A DNA stretch of 64,000 nt from Streptomyces sp. S4.7 (GCF_010384365.1 NZ_CP048397.1:1054001-1118000), one strand, 5' to 3'. Numbered from the stretch's first letter, positions 16,827 to 26,307 are shown. The notes: generated by a model not told the origin, from the sequence alone. Program-made: numbers and translations.

Positions 16827-19800
16827 TCAGCACAGACAGCCCGTCCCGCCGGGGCGCGGGTCCTGCCACCCGTACCGGCGCTCGGTCCGCGCGGACACCA
16901 GGGACCGCTCCTTCAAATTGGCCGCGGGAGACCGCGTACCCGTGGCTCTGAAGGGCTCCAGCAGCGAGGACACCGTACGGACCGTGCCGCCCGTCACCAC
17001 CGTCCGTACGGCCGCCGCCGCGTCGATGTCCCGCAGCGGATCGCCCTCCACGAAGACCAGATCGGCGAGCATGCCCGCTTCGAGCATGCCGAGGTCGCTG
17101 TCCATGCCCATGCGCCGCACGGGGTTGGCGGTGGCGGTGCGCAGCGCCTCGTACGGGGTGAAGCCGCCCCGCACCATCGCGCGCAGGTTCTGGTGCAGCG
17201 ACAGGGCGGGATCGTCCAGCGGGGCGTCCGAGCCCGCGATGACGCTGCCGCCGCCGCGCTGTACGCGCAGCAGCATGTCGACGCCGCCCGCCAGCAGCGC
17301 GCGGTTCAGCCCGGCGTCCGGGCCGCCGGCCGCGTCCGCCTTGGCCACCAGGACCGTGTAGTCCCACGGCGGGTAGAGCAGGCGGGTCCGTTCGTCGGTG
17401 ACCAGGGAACGGTCGTCGGCGAGCAGCACGGAGGAGTTCATCAGGGTGGAGGTGACGGGCATCGAGGCGGCCGTCAGGACGGCGATGGCGTCCTCGTAGG
17501 CCCTGCCCAGCCGGGTCTGGGTCTGCGAGTAGCCGACGCGGTTGCCGCCGCCCGTGTGCTCCATGGCGTCCATGCCGTACGCCGCGTGCGGGTAGGCGTA
17601 GTGCGAGGTGACGAGCAGCCCCCGCTCGTGCGCCTGGCGGGTGACCGCGCGCTCCAGTGGGGCCTGCAGCCGGATGTAGGTCTTGACGAGGTCGTAACTG
17701 AGCCGTTCGGCGCGCTCCATCTCCAGCCGCAGCTGGTCGGTGCCGACCACGGGACGGGCGAAGTTCCAGAACACCCGCGCCCCGTCCAGGGCGTCGCCCG
17801 TACCGAAGAAGCGCGGCCCCACCTGGGCGCCCGACTCGATGGCCTCCCTCGTCTCCACCATCTGGTAGGCCGGATCGCCGGGTGACAGCACGGTGGTGAT
17901 GCCGTACGACAGGAGCAGGCGTCCCGTGCGGTCGCCCCACTGCCGGCCGCGCAGGTGCCAGTGCAGATGGGCGTCGACCAGGCCGGGCATCGCGGTCAGG
18001 CCCGACAGGTCCACGACGGTGTCGCCCCGGCCCTGTCCCGCGGGGCGGACCGCGGCGATCCGGTCGCCCTTGACGACGATGTCGGCGGCGCCGCGCAGTT
18101 GCTCGGCGCGCCCGTCCCACACGGCACCGGCGCGGAGTACCACGGTGCGGGCCGTCGCCGGTCTGCGGTAGGTGAGGGGGACGGGCACGGTGCGCGGGGT
18201 GCCGCCGGTGAGCGGGACGGTGCGCAGCGTGCCGTTGCTCAGATAGAAGAGACGGCCGTTCGTGTCCACGGAGAGGGAGTCGGTGACCTCCGTGGTGATC
18301 TGCTCGGGTGCGCCGGTGATCTGTCCGGTGGGATCGACGGGCACCCGCCACGCCGTACTCTCCATGACGAAGACGAAGTGCTTGCCGTCCGGGGTCCACA
18401 CGGGTCCGTCGTCGCCCCGGGTGGCGATCGACCGGTGGGCGGCCACGGGCTGGGAGCGGGTGGCGCCGGTGGCCAGGTCGACGGTGAGGACTTCGCTCAG
18501 CCCGGCCCGGTTGCGCCTGGAGTAGGGCTGGTTGGCGGCGACCGCGAGGTGGGCGCCGTCCGGGGACCAGGTGGGGCGGCCCGGCTGGAAGATTACGGGC
18601 AGCACCTGGCGTACGGCGCCGGAGGCGAGTTCCAGCACCCAGGTCGCGCCGTTCTCGTCCTGGTAGGCGATCTTCGTGCCGTCCGGGGACCAGCGGGGGG
18701 TGAGCTGCGCGCCCGGCAGCGAGGTCAGCCGTACCGGCTCACCGCCGGTGAGGTCCCGGCGCCACAGTGCGGCCGTTCCCGAGCGGTCGCTCGCGTGGAC
18801 GAGGGCCGTGCCGTCGGGGGACCAGTCGGGGTCGGAGTTGAAGAATCCGTCGTCGGCCAGTCTGACGGGGGCCTCGCCGGTCTTCATCACCCACAGCGCG
18901 TTCAGGGCCCGGAAGGCGACGCGCTGCCCGTCGCGGGAGACGACCGGGCTCGCGATTCCCCTGGCCTGCCGGGCCGCCCGGGAGGTGAAGTCCCTGACCC
19001 GCGGCGTCCAGGGCTTGCGGGTGAAGGTGACCGTCGCGGTGAAGTCCACCGTCCGGGGGGTGCCGCCGGGGCGCAGCCGCCGGACGCGCCCGCCTGCCGT
19101 GTAGAGCAGGTCGCCGTCCGGGGTCCAGGATGTGCGCAGGGCGTGCACGTCCTCGCCGGCGGCGGCCACCTGGCCGTCGATCATGACATCGGCGCGGGTC
19201 CCCGTGAACTGTACGTAGCTCACCCGGCGCCCGTCCGGGCTGGGCGCCGGGCCGAAGATCTTCGCTCCGGCGCTCGCGGTGATCAGCCGGGTCCTGGTCC
19301 CGGTCGCCACGTCCACGGAGTCGATGGCCGCGTCGTTCACCGTGCAGACGATCGTCCTGCCGTCCGCCGACCAGGCGGGGGTGCCGTCCTCGTCGGGGCC
19401 GGTGGTGAGCTGCGTACGGACGCCGGTGGCCGGGTCGAGCAGCCACAGGTCGTTGCTGCCCGACCGGTCGGAGGTGAAGACGATCCGGCTGCCGTCGGGC
19501 GCGTACTGCGGCTCGCGGTTGTCGTAGTCGTCGTCGGTCAGCCGGGTGAGGCCGGTGCCGTCGCGCTTCACCGACCACAGCTGGTAGGCGCCGTCGCGGA
19601 AGGACTGGAACACGACACGGCTGCCGTCCGGTGCCCAGTGCGGCTGGGTGGCGTCCTGGAGTTCGCCGGTGAGCCGGACGGCGGCGCCGCCCGCACCGGG
19701 GACCACCCAGACGGCGCTCAGCACGTCGATGGCGAGGCCGGTGCCGTCGGGAGAGAGGGCGGCGGCCATGTTGGTGCCCTCGGAGACGGTGACGGTGGCG

Positions 19801-20006
19801 GTACGAGGCGCACCGCCGGGCCGCTCGGCGGGCCGCCCCTGCTCCGTGCCGGCCGCGGCGGCCCGGCCCGCGCTCGTACCCGCGGCGGTCAGCGCGCCGG
19901 CGGTCACCGCGCCGCTCACGGCCAGGACATGCCGTCTGCTCGGGCCGGGAGCGGGGGCGGGGTTCGTGACGTCCATCAGGTTCTCGTGTTTCTTCAGGAG
20001 GGACAT
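16827..20006 (-). CDS. Tat-exported beta-propeller/amidohydrolase fusion
   Basis: This is a large secreted hydrolase of about 1059 aa. A twin-arginine signal (PSRRHVLAVSG then an Ala-rich core) precedes a TolB/WD40-like propeller with repeated SPDG/APDG/WSPDG motifs (residues about 75-620). A C-terminal amidohydrolase domain follows (about 640-1010), with metal motif DAHLHWH, later SHYAYPHAA, EHTGG and the Asp in GSDAPLDD. Prolidase/imidazolonepropionase-like enzymes of this kind act on peptides or cyclic amides. The start is unsure: ATG 20006 lies four bases past the aminotransferase stop, suggesting coupling, while ATG 19976 gives a more ordinary Tat leader. It is the last gene of the dpg run, so it may process or detoxify the product, or be an unrelated neighbour. 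The extreme C-terminus contains an 11-bp duplicated DNA segment (16802-16824). Confidence 0.85.
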   Translation of the reverse strand: MSLLKKHENLMDVTNPAPAPGPSRRHVLAVSGAVTAGALTAAGTSAGRAAAAGTEQGRPAERPGGAPRTATVTVSEGTNMAAALSPDGTGLAIDVLSAVWVVPGAGGAAVRLTGELQDATQPHWAPDGSRVVFQSFRDGAYQLWSVKRDGTGLTRLTDDDYDNREPQYAPDGSRIVFTSDRSGSNDLWLLDPATGVRTQLTTGPDEDGTPAWSADGRTIVCTVNDAAIDSVDVATGTRTRLITASAGAKIFGPAPSPDGRRVSYVQFTGTRADVMIDGQVAAAGEDVHALRTSWTPDGDLLYTAGGRVRRLRPGGTPRTVDFTATVTFTRKPWTPRVRDFTSRAARQARGIASPVVSRDGQRVAFRALNALWVMKTGEAPVRLADDGFFNSDPDWSPDGTALVHASDRSGTAALWRRDLTGGEPVRLTSLPGAQLTPRWSPDGTKIAYQDENGATWVLELASGAVRQVLPVIFQPGRPTWSPDGAHLAVAANQPYSRRNRAGLSEVLTVDLATGATRSQPVAAHRSIATRGDDGPVWTPDGKHFVFVMESTAWRVPVDPTGQITGAPEQITTEVTDSLSVDTNGRLFYLSNGTLRTVPLTGGTPRTVPVPLTYRRPATARTVVLRAGAVWDGRAEQLRGAADIVVKGDRIAAVRPAGQGRGDTVVDLSGLTAMPGLVDAHLHWHLRGRQWGDRTGRLLLSYGITTVLSPGDPAYQMVETREAIESGAQVGPRFFGTGDALDGARVFWNFARPVVGTDQLRLEMERAERLSYDLVKTYIRLQAPLERAVTRQAHERGLLVTSHYAYPHAAYGMDAMEHTGGGNRVGYSQTQTRLGRAYEDAIAVLTAASMPVTSTLMNSSVLLADDRSLVTDERTRLLYPPWDYTVLVAKADAAGGPDAGLNRALLAGGVDMLLRVQRGGGSVIAGSDAPLDDPALSLHQNLRAMVRGGFTPYEALRTATANPVRRMGMDSDLGMLEAGMLADLVFVEGDPLRDIDAAAAVRTVVTGGTVRTVSSLLEPFRATGTRSPAANLKERSLVSARTERRYGWQDPRPGGTGCLC

Positions 20007-20010
20007 GCTG

Positions 20011-21327
20011 TCAGGAGGGACATACCGCGTGCAGGAAGCGGGCCAGCCGGGCAACGCCTTCCTTGATCGCGTCGGGGTCCAAGTAACTACAGGCCAGGCG
20101 GAGTTGGTAGTCCCCGCCGCTGCCCAGATAGAAGTGGGACATCGGAGTCCACAACACGCCGAACTCGCGGGCGGACCGTTCGAGCAGCCGCTCGTCCGCC
20201 GGTACGGGAAGCCGGACCCGTACGAAGAAGCCGCCGCGCGGCCGGTTCCAGGAGACCCCGGCGGGCGCGCCGGTGCCCGGTCCGAGCGCGTGGTCCAGCG
20301 CGTCCAGCAACAGACGCAGATTGCGCTGGTACAGCGCGGCCTTGGCGCTGACGACCGAGGCCAGCGAGCCCCGGTGCTCCAGCAGGATGCCGCCGACGAC
20401 GGCCTGGGCGATGGGCGAGGTGTTGACCGTCACCATGCTCTTGAGGGTGGCGAGTTCGTCGGCGAGCAGGCCGGTGCGGCCCGACGCGTCCCGTACCCGC
20501 TGGTCGGCGACGACGTAACCGACCCGGGCTCCCGGCATGCACACCTTGGCGAACGTGCCGAGATGCACGACCCGTTCACCACCGGGCAGCGCCTTCAGCG
20601 GCGGGAGCGCGCCCGGCTGGTGCGCGGTGAACGCGTACGCGTTGTCCTCCAGCAGGAGGAAGTCCTCGCGGGCGGCGACGTCGAGCAGCCGGTGGCGGTC
20701 TGCCAGGGAGAGGAAACCGCCGGACGGGTTGGAGAAGTCCGGCGCGACGTACAGGGCCCGGATACGGCGGCCCGCCTCGCGCGCCGCCCGGCACACGTCG
20801 TCCAGCTGGGCGAAGTCGATCCCGTCGTCGGTGTCGTCGACCGGGACGAGGTCCACGCCGAGCAGGCCGGCCGCCCCGGACAGACCGACGAAGCACGGGT
20901 TGACGACAGCCACGAGGTCCGTGGGCTCGGCGGCGAGCGCGCGCAGCGCCAGCAGCATCGCCTCCTGGCAGCCGACCGTGATCACCACGGACTCGGGCGG
21001 CACGTCGATGCCCTGGTCGGTGCGGAGCGCGCCCGCCACCAGATCGCCGATGAGACCCCGGCTCGGCCCGTACTGGTAGAGGAGCCGTTCGGCCTGGTCG
21101 GGCTTGAGTCCCCGGTCCTCGGTGAGATGGCGGAGATAGCGGTCGATGTGCCGGGGGACGTCGATCTGGTCGAAGAAGCTGATGTGCGGGGCGCCCGGTG
21201 CGAAGGAGAGCGCGTCGGGGAAGCGGCCCATCACCTCGTTGAGGAAGTTGATCGATCCCATGGCGGGAGAGCCCAGGGAGCTGTGCAGGCGCTCGCGCCG
21301 CAGGACGACACCTGCCCCGGCGGTCAC
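20011..21327 (-). CDS. hpgT: PLP-dependent aminotransferase, HpgT-like
   Basis: This is a fold-type I aminotransferase of 438 aa. It has the family blocks SFAPGAPHISFF, LLYQYGPSRGLIGDL, the phosphate-binding VITVGCQEAMLL, APDFSNPSG, EDNAYAF and the PLP lysine K261 in GTFAKVCMPGARVGYV. In glycopeptide producers the equivalent HpgT (Pgat) transfers an amino group to 3,5-dihydroxyphenylglyoxylate or 4-hydroxyphenylglyoxylate to form DPG or HPG. Its GTG start overlaps the dpgC stop (GTGA). Coupling to dpgC, whose product is the keto acid, strongly supports the DPG transaminase role. Amino donor and product are inferred from the family. Confidence 0.85.
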   Translation of the reverse strand: MTAGAGVVLRRERLHSSLGSPAMGSINFLNEVMGRFPDALSFAPGAPHISFFDQIDVPRHIDRYLRHLTEDRGLKPDQAERLLYQYGPSRGLIGDLVAGALRTDQGIDVPPESVVITVGCQEAMLLALRALAAEPTDLVAVVNPCFVGLSGAAGLLGVDLVPVDDTDDGIDFAQLDDVCRAAREAGRRIRALYVAPDFSNPSGGFLSLADRHRLLDVAAREDFLLLEDNAYAFTAHQPGALPPLKALPGGERVVHLGTFAKVCMPGARVGYVVADQRVRDASGRTGLLADELATLKSMVTVNTSPIAQAVVGGILLEHRGSLASVVSAKAALYQRNLRLLLDALDHALGPGTGAPAGVSWNRPRGGFFVRVRLPVPADERLLERSAREFGVLWTPMSHFYLGSGGDYQLRLACSYLDPDAIKEGVARLARFLHAVCPS

Positions 21328-22793
21328 CGGCCGGTCTCCGCGCCGGCGTGCGTGTCCGTCCTCGTGCCGGCTGCCGCGCCGGGCTCTGTGCCGGACTCGG
21401 TGCCGGACTCGGTGCCGGACTTCGGCGGATCGGTGGCCGAGGGCCCCGTCCCCGACCGCGCCGAGAAACGGCCCACCTTGTCCAGCACGTCCTCGCCGTA
21501 GAGCCGTTCGGCCTGGACCAGCGAGAACTCCGCCATGTACGCGCGGAACACGTCGACCGGCTCCTCCGAGACACGCAGCATGCGCCGGTTGGCGAGTACG
21601 GCGGGCGCCGCCAGCTGGGTCACCGCGTCCTCCACCGCCCGGTCCATCGCCTTCGGGTCGACCACCTCGTCGATCAGCAGCCGGGCGTCCGGCTCACCCG
21701 CCCAGATCTTGCGTCCGCCGAGCACCGCCTGGCGGGCCACCCGGCCGCCGGTCAGCCGCGCCAGCCGGAAGTTCGCCGCGCCGGGCACGATGCCCTCCTG
21801 CGCGGCGGGGAGGCTGAGATAGGAGTCGGCGGCGGCGATCACCTTGTCCATCACCAGCAGCAGCTGGGTGCCGCCGCCGATGGCGAACGTCTCCACCGCC
21901 GCCACCCACGGCTTCTCCACGCCGTGCGCCGGGAAGGTGTCCGGGCGCCCGAGCGTGGACAGACCCCGGTACATCTTGCTGATGTAGCCGAGTTCGCGCT
22001 GGAGCAGGAAGCCGGTGAACGAGATCCGGCCGTGGTGCAGATCGGCCAGATTGACGCCCGCGCTGAAGACCCGCCGCCCCCGGTAGCGCGGGTGGGTCAT
22101 CGGCCCGCCTCGCAGCACCCCCACCCTGATCCCGTCGTCCAGCAGCACGAGGTCGACGGCCACTTCGAGCTGGGCGATCAGGTCGTTGTCCTCGGCGTTG
22201 AGACAGGAGTCGTTGTGGAAGGTCACATGGCCGCCGTCGCCCTGCCGCTCCACCGTCACCTTGCCCAGCTCGGCCCGTCCGGTGGCCCGGAAGTCCGGCA
22301 GCAGCGCGTGTGCCCGGGGCGTCGGGTCCCGCATCACGTCGACCAGATGCGCGCCCGCGCCGGGCAGCCGCAGGATCTCCCGGAAGAAGATGCCCTGGTC
22401 GATCTCCCGGCCTTCCTTGTCCGCCTGCGCGTGGCGCAGCTCCTCGGCCAGCTGGGCGCCGTCCGGGACGAGCCCGGGGAAGCTCTCGGCCGCCGCGCCC
22501 GCCAGCTCGGTCAGCCCGAGCCGTGCGGTACGTCCTTCGGTCAGCCGGTCGTAGACCGCCGCCGCGTGCGCCCGCAGGAAGGCGGCCCGCAGCTCGCGGC
22601 AGGCGCGGTGGATCGCCGCGGCCCCCAGCTGCTGCTCCTCGGAGCGGTCGGAGCGCGGCGGCAGCGCGGCCAGCGGTGCCTCGCGGTCACGGATCTCGGC
22701 GGCCAGCGCGAGGCCGGCGGCCGACAGCTCACCGCCGTCGGCCGGGGCGGCCGCGGGGGCGGAGACGGATCTGGGGGAGCCTGACGTCGACAC
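21324..22793 (-). CDS. dpgC: 3,5-dihydroxyphenylacetyl-CoA 1,2-dioxygenase, DpgC-like
   Basis: This is a cofactor-independent oxygenase of the crotonase fold. It converts 3,5-dihydroxyphenylacetyl-CoA plus O2 to 3,5-dihydroxyphenylglyoxylate and CoA. It has about 489 aa. The N-terminal helical region has DRSEEQQLGAAAIHRACREL and IDQGIFFREILRLPGAGAHLVDVM. The crotonase core has VFSAGVNLADLHHGRISF, the oxyanion-hole segment VETFAIGGGTQLLLVMD, and LPAAQEGIVPGAANFRLARLTG. The start is GTG 22793, with GAAGGA upstream; the frame continues further without homology. The last roughly 45 residues are a low-complexity Gly-Thr-Glu-Ser tail absent from known DpgC. It sits between dpgB and the aminotransferase, and its stop overlaps the latter's start. 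Confidence 0.92.
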   Translation of the reverse strand: MSTSGSPRSVSAPAAAPADGGELSAAGLALAAEIRDREAPLAALPPRSDRSEEQQLGAAAIHRACRELRAAFLRAHAAAVYDRLTEGRTARLGLTELAGAAAESFPGLVPDGAQLAEELRHAQADKEGREIDQGIFFREILRLPGAGAHLVDVMRDPTPRAHALLPDFRATGRAELGKVTVERQGDGGHVTFHNDSCLNAEDNDLIAQLEVAVDLVLLDDGIRVGVLRGGPMTHPRYRGRRVFSAGVNLADLHHGRISFTGFLLQRELGYISKMYRGLSTLGRPDTFPAHGVEKPWVAAVETFAIGGGTQLLLVMDKVIAAADSYLSLPAAQEGIVPGAANFRLARLTGGRVARQAVLGGRKIWAGEPDARLLIDEVVDPKAMDRAVEDAVTQLAAPAVLANRRMLRVSEEPVDVFRAYMAEFSLVQAERLYGEDVLDKVGRFSARSGTGPSATDPPKSGTESGTESGTEPGAAAGTRTDTHAGAETGR

Positions 22794-22875
22794 GCGGTTC
22801 CTTCGAAGGAGGAGGGACAGGAGGGGCGTGCGGGGTCCCCGTCCGGGCGGGCGGGGAGCCGCTTCGTACCGGTGG

Positions 22876-23640
22876 TCAGCGCGCCTGCGCCAACGAGCCG
22901 TCGGCCGGGGCCTGTTCGGCCGCCGACTGTCCGGCCGTGGTACGGCGGCGCAGGCTTCGGTCGCACGCGGCCAGATGGGCGCCCAGGGCCTCCTCGTAAC
23001 TGAGGGTGGCGTCGAACAGCAGCCTGCGCCGAATCGACCACTCGCGGCCCGGCACGGCCGACAGCTCGCCCGCCACCAGCACCGCGCGGCGCAGGGCCGC
23101 CTCGCCGCCGTCCGCCGTCTCGTCCACCAGGTCCAGATCAGCGGCCTGCTCACCGTCCAGCCAGGGGCGGCGCAGCAGCAGGCGGCGCGCCCGCGCCGTG
23201 CCGATCTGCTGCGCCAGCCGGTGCAGCGCCGTGCTCGGCCAGGCGCCGTCCTCGGCGCCCGGGAGCCGCAGGCGCGCGTCGCCGGCCGCGATCCGGTAGT
23301 CGGCGGTGAGCAGCGCCTCCAGCGCGGGGCCGGTGCAGGTGCCCTCAACGAGCGCGAGGGTCGGGCGCCCCGAGGTCTCCAGCCGGCGCAGTGCCCGCTC
23401 CCAGGTGTTGACCAGATGGATGCCCGTACCGACGGGGGACGCGCCCTCCGCGGCGCCGGCGCCGCCCAGCAGGAGCAGGACGACACCGCGGTCGGCGCCC
23501 TCCGCCTTCTCGGCGGCGGTGCGCACGCGGTCGACCAGCGCCGGGGTCAGTTCCTCGTCGCCGACCGTCAGGACGGCGGCTGCCTCGTCGTGGAGACGGA
23601 CGGTCAGGGCGTTGGGGGTATCGGTATCCGTGCCGGACAC
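22876..23640 (-). CDS. dpgB: Enoyl-CoA hydratase-like DpgB
   Basis: This is a divergent crotonase-fold protein of about 254 aa. DpgB, with DpgD, assists DpgA in aromatising the tetraketide to 3,5-dihydroxyphenylacetyl-CoA. Visible blocks are VVLLLLGGAGAAEGASP, VNTWERALRRLETSGRPTLALVEGTCTGPALEALLTADYRIA and LPGAEDGAWPSTALHRLAQQIG. GTG 23640 is preferred: GAAGGAA lies eight bases upstream, and the alternative ATG 23736 adds only a Pro/Ser-rich leader with no ribosome site. It follows dpgA directly, as in glycopeptide clusters. The C-terminus carries a low-similarity extension. Confidence 0.85.
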   Translation of the reverse strand: MSGTDTDTPNALTVRLHDEAAAVLTVGDEELTPALVDRVRTAAEKAEGADRGVVLLLLGGAGAAEGASPVGTGIHLVNTWERALRRLETSGRPTLALVEGTCTGPALEALLTADYRIAAGDARLRLPGAEDGAWPSTALHRLAQQIGTARARRLLLRRPWLDGEQAADLDLVDETADGGEAALRRAVLVAGELSAVPGREWSIRRRLLFDATLSYEEALGAHLAACDRSLRRRTTAGQSAAEQAPADGSLAQAR

Positions 23641-23749
23641 GGTCACACTTCCTTCGTCGTCCGCCGGTGAGGGCGGTGAGGGTGGTGGGGGCAGTGGGGA
23701 TGATTCGGTGGGTGCCGTGGGTGCGGTCGGTGTCATGGCGCGGGTGCCG

Positions 23750-24952
23750 TCACCACTGGAGGAGCGCCGTCTCGATGGTGGAGCCGGGGCCCATGGTCAT
23801 GAGCACGCCGTAGTCACCGCGCCGCACCCGGCCCTCCTCCATCAGGCGCTCGTAGGAGAACAGGAACGAGCCGCTCGACAGGTTTCCGTAGTCGCGCAGC
23901 ACCCCGGTGGTGTGGCGCAGTGCGTACGTACTGAGGCCGAGGTTGACCTTCACCGAGTCGATGACCTTCTTGCCGCCCGAGTGGACCAGCCAGTGGTCGA
24001 TGTCCGCGCGTTCCAGACCGGTGCCGCCGAGCAGCCGGTCGACCACCTCCTCGGCGTTCGCCCCGACGACATACGGCACGTCACGGTCGAGGAAGAAGCT
24101 GAACTTGCCCTGGTCGTCGTCCCAGTCGTAGCGCATCGCGTCCACCGCTTCGGGGATGATGCGGCTGGCGGCCTTCAGTACGGTGCCCACGGGCGCCGCC
24201 TCGTCGGCCTCCGCCGTCTTTGTCGCGTGCGCGCCGTGCGCCGCGCGTGCCGTTCCCGCCGGGTCGGTGACCATCACGACGGCCGCCGCGCCGTCGCCGA
24301 AGAGGCTGTTCACCACCGAGGTGCGCATGGTGCCGTCGAAGACATAGGCGGCGGAGCAGACCTCCGCGCAGACCATGACGGCCGCCTGCCCGGGGTTGGC
24401 CGCCGACCAGGACGCGACGGCGGCCATGGCGTTGAGGCCGGCGTTGCAGCCCATGCCCACGACGTCGAGCCGGCCGGTGGAGACCGGCAGCCCCGCTTCC
24501 TTGACGAGATGGGCGGAGAAACCGGGTGTGAGCAGCCCCGTGGTGGTCACACAGCACAGGTATCCGACATCGGAGAGCGCGAGGCCGGCCCGCTTCAGGG
24601 CCGTCTCCAGCGCCTCCCTGCCCGTCCTGACGCCCTGCTCCTTGTGCTTGGCGAGCAGTTCGCCCTGGGTCTCGGTCTTGCGTGTGCCGTCGGCCAGTTC
24701 GGGCGGCAGGGTCAGATAGCGGCGCTCGATGGCGCTGTTGAGGAAGACGGACCTGATCCGGGGGTCCTCGATGCCGAACAGCTCCAGCATCTCGCGCTGT
24801 GTGTAGGAGTTGGCGGGGGTGGCCGTACCGAAGCCGACAACCGATGGCCGGGGCCCCGCGTTCGCCGTGCTGAGCCGCTGTCCGGGCGCCCGGGTCGCGG
24901 GCTCGGTGGGGACGGCGGCGGAGGCCGGGGCCGTGGGTTCTGTGGCGGTCAT
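23750..24952 (-). CDS. dpgA: Type III polyketide synthase DpgA (3,5-dihydroxyphenylacetyl-CoA synthase)
   Basis: This is a chalcone-synthase-fold enzyme that condenses four malonyl-CoA into the precursor of 3,5-dihydroxyphenylacetyl-CoA. It has 400 aa. The catalytic triad is Cys169 in DVVGMGCNAGLNAM, His324 in WLVHSGGKK and Asn357 in YGNLSSGSFLF. Other type III landmarks are GFGTATPAN, CCVTTTGLLTPG, SLFGDGAAA and the terminal MGPGSTIETALLQW. The start ATG 24952 overlaps the upstream oxoamine synthase stop (ATGA) and has GGAGGT six bases upstream. The assignment as DpgA, rather than another type III PKS, rests on the sequence plus DpgB, DpgC and DpgD partners in the same run. Confidence 0.93.
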   Translation of the reverse strand: MTATEPTAPASAAVPTEPATRAPGQRLSTANAGPRPSVVGFGTATPANSYTQREMLELFGIEDPRIRSVFLNSAIERRYLTLPPELADGTRKTETQGELLAKHKEQGVRTGREALETALKRAGLALSDVGYLCCVTTTGLLTPGFSAHLVKEAGLPVSTGRLDVVGMGCNAGLNAMAAVASWSAANPGQAAVMVCAEVCSAAYVFDGTMRTSVVNSLFGDGAAAVVMVTDPAGTARAAHGAHATKTAEADEAAPVGTVLKAASRIIPEAVDAMRYDWDDDQGKFSFFLDRDVPYVVGANAEEVVDRLLGGTGLERADIDHWLVHSGGKKVIDSVKVNLGLSTYALRHTTGVLRDYGNLSSGSFLFSYERLMEEGRVRRGDYGVLMTMGPGSTIETALLQW

Positions 24953-26193
24953 GCCGGCACCTCCAGCTCGTTGGTGGCCAGCTCGATCTGCTCGGTGGTG
25001 TGCGCCGCCGAGACGGCCATCCGGATCAGACCGCTGCCCTTGGCCACGGTCGGGAAGAACGCGGGGGTGACGATGACACCCGCCTTGCGCAGCCGCGCCG
25101 CGGTCACCAGCGCGTCCTCCTCGCTCTTGAAGAGCGCCCCGCGGATCGGCGACCGGGTGCCCGCGTTGAACAGCGCGCCTCCCGTGCGGGAGTCGAAGAG
25201 TTCGGTGTTGCGCCACAGATCCCGCTGGAGCCGCGCGACCGTACCGTCGAGATGCAGCTCCGCCGACGCCCGGCAGGCGCTGATGACGGGCAGCGCGATG
25301 GGGCCGCCGAAGATCAGCGGGTTGCCGAATCTTCGCAGCTCGACCGTGTCCTCCTCGGTGTTCAGCAGGACGAAGCCGCCGTTGCTGCCGCCGAACGCCT
25401 TGGCGAGCGAGCCGACGAGGATCACCGAGGCGGGCAGCCCGCCCGGCAGATGGCGGAACTCCTCGTACGCGAAACCCGCCCCCTGTTCACCGGTGATCGA
25501 CACACCGTGCGCGTCGTCCACGTACAGATAGCCCTCGGCCGCCGCGCACAGGTCGTACAGCGCGGCCACGTCGATGAGCCCGCCCATGGACCCCACGCCG
25601 TCCACGAGGACGATCGGCGTGCGCCCGGCGTCGCGCACCGCCGCCAGCCGGACGGCGAGGTCGTCCAGGTCCTCACAGTCGAACCGGTCCACGTCGCCGA
25701 TCTGTTCGAGCACGCCGCGCAGGACCTGGATGGACGCGTGCGCGGTGCGCTCGATCAGGAAGGTGACCCCGCTCGCCGACACCGGGTAGCTGGGCAGCAC
25801 ACCCGTTCCCAGCAGCGGCAGCACCCCCAGGTGGACGCTGCCGACGGCCGTGAAGCACGTGGCGTGCCGGCCGCCGTAGATGACGCCGAGCATCCGCTCC
25901 AGCGATTCGAGGTCCTCGTACCGCATCCGGGTGCGTGACGAGGAGAACTGGACGCCGACCCGGCGCAGGCTGGCGACGGCCGCCTCCACCAGGGCCGGGT
26001 GGGTGTCGAGGCCCAGATAGGAGCAGGAGATGAACTCGACGGCGCTGCGGCCGTCGGCGAGCGTCACCTCCTTCCCCTCCCGCCCGGTGAAGACATGGCT
26101 GGTCAGGTCGGTGGCGATGGCCCGGGTCAGCGCGTCCGACGTCTTGTCTACGCGCGTGGCTACCCAGTTGTGTCGTTCGATCGTACGAGGCAT
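24949..26193 (-). CDS. Alpha-oxoamine synthase (BioF/KBL/ALAS family)
   Basis: This is a PLP enzyme of 414 aa that normally joins an amino acid to an acyl-CoA with loss of CO2, giving an alpha-aminoketone. The family hallmarks are FISCSYLGLDTHPALVEAA, YVDDAHG (226-229) and the PLP lysine K265 in GSLAKAFGGSNGG. The usual block around residues 108-125 is CFTAVGSVHLGVLPLL rather than the common nucleophile-facing GY/GF-N pattern. That suggests a specialised subgroup, not housekeeping BioF. The start ATG 26193 has GGAG eight bases upstream. It is translationally coupled to dpgA (ATGA). It is not part of the known DPG route, so its presence points to an additional tailoring step. The substrates are unknown. 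Confidence 0.83.
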   Translation of the reverse strand: MPRTIERHNWVATRVDKTSDALTRAIATDLTSHVFTGREGKEVTLADGRSAVEFISCSYLGLDTHPALVEAAVASLRRVGVQFSSSRTRMRYEDLESLERMLGVIYGGRHATCFTAVGSVHLGVLPLLGTGVLPSYPVSASGVTFLIERTAHASIQVLRGVLEQIGDVDRFDCEDLDDLAVRLAAVRDAGRTPIVLVDGVGSMGGLIDVAALYDLCAAAEGYLYVDDAHGVSITGEQGAGFAYEEFRHLPGGLPASVILVGSLAKAFGGSNGGFVLLNTEEDTVELRRFGNPLIFGGPIALPVISACRASAELHLDGTVARLQRDLWRNTELFDSRTGGALFNAGTRSPIRGALFKSEEDALVTAARLRKAGVIVTPAFFPTVAKGSGLIRMAVSAAHTTEQIELATNELEVPA

Positions 26194-26307
26194 CGGAGTG
26201 TCTCCAGGGATGCGTACGGATGCGTGAGAAGGAGCGGTCGGAGCGGTGGTCTCGGCGGCGCGGAAATCTCGCGGGAGCCGCGTGACGGACGTGCGGCGGA
26301 AGGGAGT

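Noticed and set aside
17955-20066. 703-codon plus-strand open frame opposite the amidohydrolase
   Set aside because: It is antisense to a gene with clear domains and has Gly/Ala/Val/Arg-rich shadow composition without any motif. The same applies to the very long plus-strand frames at 35190-38132 and 45504-47900.
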